5,157 nt of DNA from Pseudomonadota bacterium (GCA_023435325.1 JAEYRT010000279.1:1-5157); one strand, 5' to 3'. Counted from the stretch's first letter, positions 1-4,876 are shown. Numbers and translations: made by a program. The notes: generated by a model from the sequence alone, not told the origin.

Positions 1-112
1 CTTCATTGCCTTGGGCCAGCACGGACAGCGGCTGGGTCAGGGCTGCCGCGCCTGCGGCGGCAGCGCCCAGCATCAGGCTGCGGCGGTGGTGAGAAATGCG
101 TTGCTGTGCCAT
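1..112 (-). CDS. ABC transporter substrate-binding protein, N-terminal fragment (probable)
   Basis: Only the first 37 codons are in the window; the gene runs off the left edge. ATG at 112 is preceded by a good ribosome binding site (AGGAGA, 5 nt spacing). The visible peptide is an export signal: a polar, basic start with adjacent arginines at 10-11 (HHRRSLML), an Ala/Gly/Leu-rich core at about 13-25, and a likely cleavage region near SVLAQ (30-34). The RR followed by a hydrophobic stretch is Tat-like, although a Sec signal is also possible. The gene begins 51 nt after the livM stop on the same strand, so it is probably the last visible member of the transporter operon. Periplasmic binding proteins of the Liv family (PF13458 type) usually sit at this place, and that is the basis for the name. 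No mature-domain sequence is visible to confirm it. Confidence 0.7.
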   Translation of the reverse strand, partial: MAQQRISHHRRSLMLGAAAAGAAALTQPLSVLAQGNE

Positions 113-163
113 ACGTGTCTCCTGAGAATGGGTGGATCGACAAGAAAAAGTGGCGCAAAGACT

Positions 164-1201
164 TCAATTGCGGAAAGGCCACAGGTGGAAAAACCGGCGC
201 ACACGGCGCCACATTTCTGCGAGCCCCAGCGGCTCAAAGACCAGAAAACCGATGATCAGTGCGCCAAAGATCACCAGGCGCACGGGGGAGAGAAACACGG
301 TCAGCTCGCTGCCGCCGGGCAGCAGATCCACGATGAGCTTGAGCAGCTCGGGCACCATGGTCATGAAAACTGCACCGAGAATGCCGCCCAGGATGGAGCC
401 CATGCCGCCGACGATGATGGCGGCCAGAAAGAAAATCGACATGGACAGCGGGAAGCTCTCCGGTGTGACCACGCGGAAGAAGTACACCCACAAGCCACCT
501 GCAATACCTGCGTAAAACGAGGACAGGCCAAAGGACAGCAGCTTGTAGCGCAGCAGCGCAATGCCCAGCACCTCGGCGGAAATGTCGCGGTCGCGGATGG
601 CAATAAAGGCCCGGCCGATGCGTGTGCGAAACAGGTTGGCCGCGCCCAGCAGCATCAGGAGGGTGACAGGCACGATCAGCCAGTACAGGCGAAACGAGGT
701 GTCCAGCTCCAGACCGAAAAGCTGGGCCGGTGTGATCGACAGGCCCGCCGTGCCGCCCGTGATTTTCAGGTTGGCAAACAGGAAGTGGGCGATGAAGGAG
801 GCAGCAATCGTGGCAATGGCCAGATACAGACCCTTCACGCGCAGCGACGGAATGCCCACGATGATGCCGCCCAGCATGGCGACCACGCCACCGGCCAGCA
901 GGTTCAGCGCAAACGGCGTGCCCCAGCGGGTCTGCAGGATGGCGACGGTGTAGGCGCCAAGGCCCATGAAGGCTGCCTGCCCCAGGCTGACCAGACCGGT
1001 ATAGCCTGTGAGAATGTTCAGGCCCGTGGCGCTGGCCACATTGATGGCCACCAGGCATGCCATGTACATCCAGTAGTCGCTGGCCATGAACGGGAACAGC
1101 ACCAGCAGCGCCGCACCGATCACCAGCCAGACCTTTTGCGTGCGCGAGTCAAACAGCGCCGCATCTGCCACATAACTTTCCTTGAGGGTTCCGATACGCA
1201 T
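164..1201 (-). CDS. livM: Liv-type ABC transporter permease (LivM-like)
   Basis: This 345-residue inner-membrane permease would form the translocation channel together with the LivH-like subunit. It has about eight to nine hydrophobic segments, for example at about 24-40, 45-64, 72-91, 103-118, 124-145, 173-190 and 311-330. It carries the family hallmark TGYTGLVSLGQAAF (65-78), shared by LivM proteins (BPD_transp_2, PF02653). The cytoplasmic coupling loop IGRAFIAIRDRDISAEVLGI (195-214) is where the ATPase docks. The C-terminus is basic (WRRVRRFF). The start at 1201 lies 12 nt after the livH stop, and its Shine-Dalgarno AAGGG overlaps that stop codon (TAAGGG), which points to translational coupling. 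Length is usual for the family. The family is certain; the substrate is not, since these permeases also serve amides, urea and aromatic or other carboxylic acids. Confidence 0.95.
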   Translation of the reverse strand: MRIGTLKESYVADAALFDSRTQKVWLVIGAALLVLFPFMASDYWMYMACLVAINVASATGLNILTGYTGLVSLGQAAFMGLGAYTVAILQTRWGTPFALNLLAGGVVAMLGGIIVGIPSLRVKGLYLAIATIAASFIAHFLFANLKITGGTAGLSITPAQLFGLELDTSFRLYWLIVPVTLLMLLGAANLFRTRIGRAFIAIRDRDISAEVLGIALLRYKLLSFGLSSFYAGIAGGLWVYFFRVVTPESFPLSMSIFFLAAIIVGGMGSILGGILGAVFMTMVPELLKLIVDLLPGGSELTVFLSPVRLVIFGALIIGFLVFEPLGLAEMWRRVRRFFHLWPFRN

Positions 1202-1213
1202 GGTGTTGTGCCC

Positions 1214-2095
1214 TTACAGACGTTCAATCTCGTGGGTGCCGAACAGGCCGTACGGTCGGGCCATGAGGATGACCACCAACACGACAAAGGTGGCCAGCAG
1301 TTTGTATTCGCCACCCAGGTAGGCTCCGGCCAGGGCTTCCACCAGACCAATGAGCAGTCCGGCAATGAGGGCACCCAGCACGCTGTCCAGCCCGCCCACG
1401 ATGACCACCACCAGCACGGACAGGCCAAATACGCCCATGCTGGAGGAGATGCCGCCAATGGAGCCGACGATGATTCCCGACAGCGCCGCCAGCATGGCCG
1501 ATGCCACCCAGGCCAGCGAAAATACGCGCGGCACATTGATGCCCACGGAGTAGGCCGCCGCCTGGTCGCTGGCCGTGGCGCGCAGGGCCACACCGCCGCG
1601 CCAGAAGCGGAACAGCAGCAGGACTGCCGCGATGAATACGGCCGCTACGACGGCGCCCCAGAACACCTTGGGCGCCAGAAAGGCCTCGCCGACCATGATG
1701 GGCTCGTTGGGCATGAACTCTGGCAGGCGGCGCTGGTCGGCCGTCCAGATCATTTCCACGATGCCGATGAGCACCGACGACAGTCCCACCGTGACCATGA
1801 ACACGGAAATCGGCGGCTCGCCCAGCAATGGACGGATCATGGTGCGCTCGATGCCAGCACCCAGCAGTCCGCAGGCCAGCACGGCGGCTGGTATGGCCAG
1901 CCACAGCGGCAGGGCCCACATGGCCGCAAAGGTGAAGAAGAGGTAACCGCCCATCATCAGCATCTCGCCGATGGCGATGTTCACGACGCGCGTGGCCTTG
2001 TAAACGATGACAAAAGCCAGTGCCGCCAGTGCATACAGACCGCCGCTGGCCAGGCCCGTGAGAGAGATTTCAAACAGATAGGCCCAGTCCATCAT
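1214..2095 (-). CDS. livH: Liv-type ABC transporter permease (LivH-like)
   Basis: This 293-residue integral membrane permease is the partner of the LivM-like protein. The N-terminal signature LTGLASGGLYALAALAF (12-28), followed by YKATRVVNIAIGEMLMMGGY (32-51), is typical of LivH proteins (PF02653). The ATPase-coupling loop is GGVALRATASDQAAAYSVGI (167-186). A later conserved stretch reads IVGGLDSVLGALIAGLLIG, and the C-terminus RPYGLFG is also family-like. The start ATG at 2095 overlaps the livG stop in an ATGA arrangement (4-base overlap), so the two genes are translationally coupled. A second ATG at 2092 is immediately next in frame, so the protein may start one residue later. Length is normal for the family (about 290). 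The gene symbol marks the family position; transport of leucine, isoleucine or valine is not shown. Confidence 0.95.
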   Translation of the reverse strand: MMDWAYLFEISLTGLASGGLYALAALAFVIVYKATRVVNIAIGEMLMMGGYLFFTFAAMWALPLWLAIPAAVLACGLLGAGIERTMIRPLLGEPPISVFMVTVGLSSVLIGIVEMIWTADQRRLPEFMPNEPIMVGEAFLAPKVFWGAVVAAVFIAAVLLLFRFWRGGVALRATASDQAAAYSVGINVPRVFSLAWVASAMLAALSGIIVGSIGGISSSMGVFGLSVLVVVIVGGLDSVLGALIAGLLIGLVEALAGAYLGGEYKLLATFVVLVVILMARPYGLFGTHEIERL

Positions 2096-2964
2096 GCGAC
2101 TCCTGCCGTACGGGTTGCGGGATGGGCCAGGGCCTGCAGCTTGCGGCGCAGCTCACCCACATCGCCGGAGCCCAGGTAAGCGCGGTTGACCTCGGGATCG
2201 GCCTGCACCAGCGCAGGCGTGCCCTGGGCAATGACCTGGCCGAAATTCAGCACCACCACATGGTCCGACAGGTCCATCACCATGCCCATGTCATGCTCCA
2301 CCATGAGCACGGTGACTCCCCATTCGGCACGCACATCCAGGATGAAGCGCGCCATGTCTTCCGTCTCTTCGCGGTTCATGCCGGCCACAGGCTCGTCGAG
2401 CATCAGGATTTCAGGCTGCATGGCCAGCGCACGCGCCATTTCCACACGCTTTTGCAGGCCGTAGGACAGGGCGGAAACGGGCGCATTGCGGATATGGTCG
2501 ATCTCCAGGAAGTCGATGATGCGCTCCTCGATATCACGGCGCAGCTCGGCCTCTTCCCTGCGGGCGCGGCCCATGTAAAACAGCGCATCGAAGACATTGG
2601 TCTTGAGGTGGGCGTGGCGGCCCAGCTTGATGTTGTCCAGCACCGTCATGCCACGAAACAGGGCAATGTTCTGAAAACTGCGCCCCAGCCCCAGCTTGGC
2701 ACGCTGGGGCGCAGGCAGCCGGGTGATGTCCTGGCCGCGGAAGCGGATGCTGCCGGCCGAAGGGCGGTAAAAGCCCGAAATTGTGTTGAACAGCGAGGTC
2801 TTGCCTGCACCATTGGGGCCGATGACGGCGGTGATGGAGCCTGGCTGCACGGCAAAGCCCACACCCGACAAGGCCTTCACTCCCCCGAACGCCAGGGTGA
2901 CGCCATCGACTTGCAGCAAGGGTTGCGCGCCGTCGTGCCTGCTGCCAGCTTGTCGTGTCTCCAT
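2092..2964 (-). CDS. livG: Liv-type ABC transporter ATP-binding protein (LivG-like)
   Basis: This 290-residue cytoplasmic ATPase powers the importer and is the first gene of the operon. Visible motifs, in order: A-loop region LAFGGVKAL (24-32), Walker A GPNGAGKTS (49-57), Q-loop GRSFQN (94-99), ABC signature LSYGLQKRVEMARAL (166-180), Walker B ILMLDEP (186-192), D-loop region VAGMN (193-197) and H-loop VEHD (222-225). The C-terminal segment VIAQGTPALVQADPEVNRAYLG matches the BCA_ABC_TP_C extension that separates LivG/LivF from other ATPases. The signature is LSYGL rather than canonical LSGGQ, a variant I associate with LivG homologues. The first 15 residues (METRQAGSRHDGAQP) are a poorly conserved leader. 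The start at 2964 has AGAGGA upstream with suitable spacing. The stop overlaps livH by 4 bases. Assignment as LivG rather than LivF rests on length and the long insertion after the Q-loop. Confidence 0.95.
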   Translation of the reverse strand: METRQAGSRHDGAQPLLQVDGVTLAFGGVKALSGVGFAVQPGSITAVIGPNGAGKTSLFNTISGFYRPSAGSIRFRGQDITRLPAPQRAKLGLGRSFQNIALFRGMTVLDNIKLGRHAHLKTNVFDALFYMGRARREEAELRRDIEERIIDFLEIDHIRNAPVSALSYGLQKRVEMARALAMQPEILMLDEPVAGMNREETEDMARFILDVRAEWGVTVLMVEHDMGMVMDLSDHVVVLNFGQVIAQGTPALVQADPEVNRAYLGSGDVGELRRKLQALAHPATRTAGVA

Positions 2965-3002
2965 CGGTTTCCTCTACACATGCGGTTGCTGCCGGTGCTG
3001 CC

Positions 3003-3032
3003 ATTACTCTTGCGTAGGCAGGTTACTTTCAA
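3003..3032 (-). promoter_or_regulatory. Candidate sigma-70 promoter of the transporter operon
   Basis: Read on the minus strand, TTGAAA (3032-3027, five of six matches to TTGACA) and AGTAAT (3008-3003, four of six to TATAAT) are 18 bp apart. Transcription would begin near 2996, giving a leader of about 30 nt before the livG start codon at 2964. Each hexamer overlaps one of the two dyads described separately, so a repressor bound there would block RNA polymerase. The match is by eye and the -10 is imperfect. On the opposite strand a weak candidate for the TetR gene is TTGCGT (3010-3015) with TAGATT (3034-3039), which I trust less. Confidence 0.45.
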
Positions 3033-3036
3033 GTAG
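3004..3036. promoter_or_regulatory. Twin-dyad candidate operator for the divergent TetR regulator
   Basis: Two related 14-bp sites occur in the same orientation: TTACTCTTGCGTAG (3004-3017) and TTACTTTCAAGTAG (3023-3036), identical at 10 of 14 positions. Each contains TAC-N6-GTA. The right-hand copy is a perfect dyad, TACTT-TC-AAGTA (3024-3035). The dyad centres are 19 bp apart, just under two helical turns. Local autoregulatory TetR proteins typically bind short inverted repeats in the divergent intergenic region, so this is the best operator candidate here. Binding itself is inference. Confidence 0.45.
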
Positions 3037-3065
3037 ATTCTGTGAAAGGGGCAGGGTTGGCGCAT

Positions 3066-3079
3066 GCGGGCTTTCCCGC
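3066..3079 (+). other. Short hairpin in the leader of the TetR gene
   Basis: GCGGG-CTTT-CCCGC is a perfect 5-bp GC-rich stem with a 4-nt loop. It lies 6 nt upstream of the AGGGG ribosome binding site of the regulator gene and follows the self-complementary octamer CGCATGCG (3061-3068). It could affect translation initiation or mRNA stability. In GC-rich DNA a stem this short may also be chance. Confidence 0.3.
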
Positions 3080-3097
3080 GACATCAGGGGTATGGAG

Positions 3098-3778
3098 ATG
3101 GGGATTTCTACTAGGACTGCGGCGCGCCAACAACGTGCCGAACCGCTTGCCGAATCGGCGCAGCCTGCCGCATCGCCATGGGCTGATGTGCCTGACCGTG
3201 CCACGCAGCGTGAGGCCAAGCGGCAGGCCGTATTGAGCACGGCTGCGCAGCTGTTCAACGAACGCGGTTTTGCTGCCACGTCGCTGGATGACATTGCGGC
3301 ACGCCTGGGGGTGTCCAAGCCCACGCTGTACTACTACGTCAAGAGCAAGGACGAGATCTTGCTGTCCTGCGTGCGCCAGGGTCTGCACATGACGCTGGAG
3401 GGCATCGAGGCCTCACGTCTGGCCGGAGGCAATGCACTGGATCAGCTGCGAGCCTGCATGGCGGTATATGCGCGCATCGTCACCCAGCCTTTTGGCATGT
3501 GCCTGATCCGTGTGGGTGATGAACAGGTGCCGCCGGACAGCCGCAAGGAGCTGCGTCGCATGAAGTCGGCCATTGATCAGGAGTTCCGCCGCCTGGTGGC
3601 CCAAGGCGTCAAGGAAGGCGTGCTTGCGCCGTGCGACCCCAAAATGGCGGCTTTCATGATCGCCGGGGCCTTGAGCTGGATTGGCCGCTGGTACCAGCCC
3701 GACGGGGCCTATGACGTGGAAACCATTGTGTCGCAGAGCACCGATCTGCTGCTGTCCGGTGTGCTGCGGCGCACATAG
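3098..3778 (+). CDS. TetR/AcrR-family transcriptional regulator
   Basis: This 226-residue DNA-binding protein is probably a repressor of the divergent transporter operon and of itself. The TetR_N domain covers residues about 41-88: RQAVLSTAAQLFNERGF, then helix-turn-helix TSLDDIAARLGVSKPTLYYYVKSKDEIL, where YYYVKSKDEIL is the family's recognition-helix hallmark. The C-terminal ligand-binding part ends with a GALSWIGRWYQPDGAYDVE stretch, like the acyl-CoA-responsive TetR group (KstR2/PF17932-like), from memory. I chose ATG at 3098 because AGGGG (3086-3090) sits 7 nt upstream; the in-frame ATG at 3092 is only 1 nt from it, but would add just two residues. About 40 residues, rich in Ala, Gln, Arg and Pro, precede the DNA-binding domain, longer than usual. 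The reading frame stays open upstream into livG antisense, without a credible start. Confidence 0.93.
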   Translation: MGISTRTAARQQRAEPLAESAQPAASPWADVPDRATQREAKRQAVLSTAAQLFNERGFAATSLDDIAARLGVSKPTLYYYVKSKDEILLSCVRQGLHMTLEGIEASRLAGGNALDQLRACMAVYARIVTQPFGMCLIRVGDEQVPPDSRKELRRMKSAIDQEFRRLVAQGVKEGVLAPCDPKMAAFMIAGALSWIGRWYQPDGAYDVETIVSQSTDLLLSGVLRRT

Positions 3779-3807
3779 CAAGGCAACGGGAAAAGAGGGG
3801 GTGTGAA

Positions 3808-3897
3808 AAAAAAGAGCAGCCAGCGCTTGTGCAATCAGGTTTTCGAATAGTTTTCTATCTGAAACCTTTGCCCGTCAAGCGCTGGCTGCTCTTTTTT
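3808..3897. terminator. Bidirectional intrinsic terminator with long perfect stem and structured loop
   Basis: A perfect 21-bp inverted repeat has arms at 3808-3828 and 3877-3897, with core GAGCAGCCAGCGCTT and its complement. Eight A's (3806-3813) and six T's (3892-3897) flank the GC core, so both strands give a stem followed by a U tract. It lies between the convergent regulator gene (stop 3778) and yqeY (stop 3925) and suits both. The 48-nt loop is also structured: AGGTTT (3837-3842) pairs with AAACCT (3862-3867), and ATAG (3847-3850) pairs with CTAT (3855-3858) around TTTT. The loop is much larger than in a standard terminator, and the whole may be a copy of a dispersed intergenic repeat. 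Confidence 0.85.
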
Positions 3898-3904
3898 AGT
3901 TGGC

Positions 3905-3928
3905 CTGTTTAGCTGTTTAGCTGTTTAG
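3905..3928. repeat. Three perfect tandem copies of an 8-bp unit at the yqeY stop codon
   Basis: CTGTTTAG occurs three times head to tail (3905-3912, 3913-3920, 3921-3928). On the coding strand of yqeY each unit supplies a TAA (3927-3925, 3919-3917, 3911-3909). Because 8 is not a multiple of 3, the three TAAs fall in three different reading frames. The first is the yqeY stop codon. It probably arose by slippage duplication. Confidence 0.9.
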
Positions 3929-4371
3929 CGGGTGAGGGCGGCCTTGACGGCGGCCGACACCAGGCCCATATCGGCCTTGCCTGCCAGCTCGGTCTTGACC
4001 TTGCCCATCACCTTGCCCATGTCGCCGGGGCCGGAAGCGCCCAGCTCGGCCACGATGGCCTGCACGGCGGCAGTGATGTCAGCTTCGGACATGCGTTCGG
4101 GCAGGTAGACCTTGAGCACTTCCATCTCGGCCTTCTCCACATCGGCCAAGTCTGCGCGGTTGGCGGTTTCATAAGCGGCGATGGAGTCTTTGCGCTGCTT
4201 GATCAGTTTGTCGACGATGGCGATGATGGCTGCGTCATCCAGCTCCACGCGCTCGTCCACTTCCTTTTGCTTCATCGCAGCTTGCAGCAGACGGATAGTG
4301 CCCAGGCGTGCGCTGTCCTTGGCGCGCATGGCAGTCTTCATGTCTTCGGTGATTTGTGCCTTCAGGCTCAT
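3925..4371 (-). CDS. yqeY: GatB/YqeY domain-containing protein
   Basis: This 148-residue cytoplasmic protein belongs to the YqeY family (PF09424), which is related to the C-terminal tRNA-interacting tail of the amidotransferase subunit GatB. Its exact role is not settled. Recognisable parts are the N-terminal helix MSLKAQITEDMKTAMRAKD, RLGTIRLLQAAMKQKEVD (22-39), KQRKDSIAAYETANRADL (58-75), EVLKVYLPERMSE (84-96), and the C-terminal GPGDMGKVMGKVKTELAGKADM (114-135) ending in a hydrophobic helix. Length is that of the family. The start at 4371 is supported by AGGAG six nt upstream; an 11-codon in-frame extension to 4404 lacks a ribosome binding site and is not family-like. It follows rpsU by 125 nt with a terminator between, so expression is by readthrough or a promoter I cannot identify. 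The regulator gene is convergent downstream. Confidence 0.95.
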   Translation of the reverse strand: MSLKAQITEDMKTAMRAKDSARLGTIRLLQAAMKQKEVDERVELDDAAIIAIVDKLIKQRKDSIAAYETANRADLADVEKAEMEVLKVYLPERMSEADITAAVQAIVAELGASGPGDMGKVMGKVKTELAGKADMGLVSAAVKAALTR

Positions 4372-4420
4372 GGCTGGCTCCTTGAAAGGGCGGTCACTAC
4401 GCAACAGGGCAGTGGCCAGA

Positions 4421-4459
4421 AAACAAAAAACCCGCGCCTGGCGTCCCGAGCGCGGGTTT
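4421..4459 (-). terminator. Intrinsic terminator downstream of rpsU
   Basis: A perfect 10-bp inverted repeat (4428-4437 and 4450-4459, AAACCCGCGC paired with GCGCGGGTTT) encloses a 12-nt loop. On the minus strand the GC-rich stem runs into TTTTTT, then G and TTT, a classic Rho-independent terminator. It lies about 40 nt after the rpsU stop and about 55 nt before yqeY. It should end most rpsU transcripts, keeping the abundant ribosomal mRNA separate from yqeY and allowing only readthrough. Confidence 0.9.
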
Positions 4460-4484
4460 GCGGCGTTTGACGGCCGGCTATTTC

Positions 4485-4500
4485 CTAATCAAGCGATTAG
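4485..4500. repeat. Small perfect inverted repeat over the rpsU stop codon
   Basis: CTAATC-AAGC-GATTAG is a 6-bp perfect stem with a 4-nt loop that contains the rpsU TAA stop (4499-4497). In the mRNA it would form a weak hairpin at the stop codon. No function can be assigned; it is AT-rich and may be incidental. Confidence 0.35.
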
Positions 4501-4709
4501 TACAGCTTCTTAGGCAGTTGCATGCTGCGAACGCGCTTGTAGTGGCGCTTCACGGCAGCAGCCTTCTTGCGCTTGCGCTCAGCTGTAGGCTTTTCGTAGA
4601 ACTCACGAGCGCGCAGGTCTGTCAGCAGGCCCAGTTTTTCGATGGTGCGCTTGAAGCGGCGCAGGGCAACTTCATAGGGTTCGTTTTCTTTGACGCGGAT
4701 GGTAGTCAT
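4497..4709 (-). CDS. rpsU: 30S ribosomal protein S21 (bS21)
   Basis: This 70-residue basic protein of the small ribosomal subunit binds near the anti-Shine-Dalgarno end of 16S rRNA and takes part in translation initiation. The sequence matches the family along its whole length: IRVKENEPYEVALRRFKRTIEK (4-25), then REFYEKPTAERKRKKAAAVKRHYKR, and a C-terminus ending in KLY. Length is normal (71 in E. coli). The start ATG at 4709 has only a weak ribosome binding site (TGGAAA). The start is directly adjacent to the TGA of a 19-codon upstream ORF in the same phase. A probable promoter lies about 130 nt upstream and an intrinsic terminator follows, so it is likely its own transcription unit. dnaG and rpoD, its partners in the classic macromolecular synthesis operon, are not next to it; yqeY is. 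Confidence 0.98.
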   Translation of the reverse strand: MTTIRVKENEPYEVALRRFKRTIEKLGLLTDLRAREFYEKPTAERKRKKAAAVKRHYKRVRSMQLPKKLY

Positions 4710-4769
4710 TCAATTTCCAGATATCTGTGCCGACAGCGGGTTCTCAGGAAGATCGGGCCTGTGAGCCAT
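4710..4769 (-). CDS. Possible 19-codon upstream ORF in the rpsU leader
   Basis: ATG at 4769 opens a frame reading MAHRPDLPENPLSAQISGN. It stops at TGA 4712-4710, immediately before the rpsU ATG (TGAATG). It is in the same phase as rpsU, so the TGA alone separates the two. No strong ribosome binding site precedes it: GGGGA lies about 13 nt away, and the ATG emerges from a small hairpin (4770-4784). It could be a leader peptide that couples ribosome passage to rpsU initiation, or simply an ORF occurring by chance. I recognise no family. Confidence 0.2.
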   Translation of the reverse strand: MAHRPDLPENPLSAQISGN

Positions 4770-4817
4770 GAACAGCGGTTGTTCCCCGTCTCTATGTAAC
4801 TAGTATGGCCGACGGGG
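4770..4817 (-). promoter_or_regulatory. Structured 5' leader of rpsU (two adjacent hairpins)
   Basis: Two inverted repeats lie side by side in the predicted leader RNA. CCCCGTC/GACGGGG (4784-4790 with 4811-4817) gives a 7-bp GC-rich stem with a 20-nt loop. GAACA/TGTTC (4770-4774 with 4780-4784) gives a 5-bp stem with a 5-nt loop. They share base 4784, so they either abut or compete. A perfect 10-bp palindrome, CAGATATCTG (4718-4727), lies just upstream of the rpsU start and overlaps its weak ribosome binding site. Ribosomal protein genes are often controlled through such leaders, but I know of no established motif matching this one. Confidence 0.4.
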
Positions 4818-4837
4818 ATATGCCAGCAAAGTCGAGC

Positions 4838-4843
4838 ATTATA
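4838..4843 (-). promoter_or_regulatory. Probable -10 element of the rpsU promoter
   Basis: On the minus strand the sequence reads CTCGCTATAATGCTCG, a perfect consensus TATAAT. Transcription would begin near 4831, leaving a leader of about 120 nt before the rpsU start. No hexamer at 16-19 bp spacing resembles TTGACA, and there is no extended -10 TGN. The promoter therefore rests mainly on the -10 and its position in the gap between two genes. Confidence 0.6.
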
Positions 4844-4853
4844 GCGAGTTTTG

Positions 4854-4872
4854 AAAATGCGGACGCAGTCCG
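4854..4872 (-). terminator. Weak terminator-like hairpin after the flavoprotein gene
   Basis: On the minus strand CGGAC-TGC-GTCCG (4872-4860) forms a 5-bp GC-rich stem with a 3-nt loop, followed after GCA by TTTT (4857-4854). It begins 4 nt after the flavoprotein stop codon. The stem and T tract are short, so termination would be partial. It occupies the place where a -35 element of the rpsU promoter would be expected. Confidence 0.35.
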
Positions 4873-4876
4873 TTCA

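Noticed and set aside
11..2179. A 722-codon open frame on the plus strand, antisense to livM and livH
   Set aside because: Its translation is rich in His, Gln, Gly and Arg with no domain, and it lies opposite three well-supported coding genes. Strong G/C third-position bias keeps such antisense frames free of stops.
2122..3036. A 304-codon plus-strand frame antisense to livG
   Set aside because: Same artefact: composition shadow of livG with no recognisable motif or ribosome binding site.
2783..3097. Longer TetR start giving a 331-residue protein
   Set aside because: The extra sequence is antisense livG plus intergenic DNA, and no start with a ribosome binding site exists there; ATG 3098 has one.
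3808..3897. Integron attC-like site, because of the long hairpin with internal structure
   Set aside because: There are no GTTRRRY/RYYYAAC core sites and no integrase or cassette genes nearby; flanking A/T tracts fit a terminator better.
4372..4404. Eleven-codon N-terminal extension of yqeY
   Set aside because: The ATG at 4371 has AGGAG six nt upstream and gives the standard family N-terminus; the extension covers that ribosome binding site.
4392..4417. Imperfect inverted repeat (GGTCACT/AGTGGCC) upstream of yqeY
   Set aside because: Six of seven pairs with a 12-nt loop is common by chance in GC-rich DNA, and it matches no promoter or terminator pattern.
4458..4799. A 113-codon plus-strand frame antisense to rpsU
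   Set aside because: It is antisense to a universally conserved gene and its leader, with no family resemblance or ribosome binding site.
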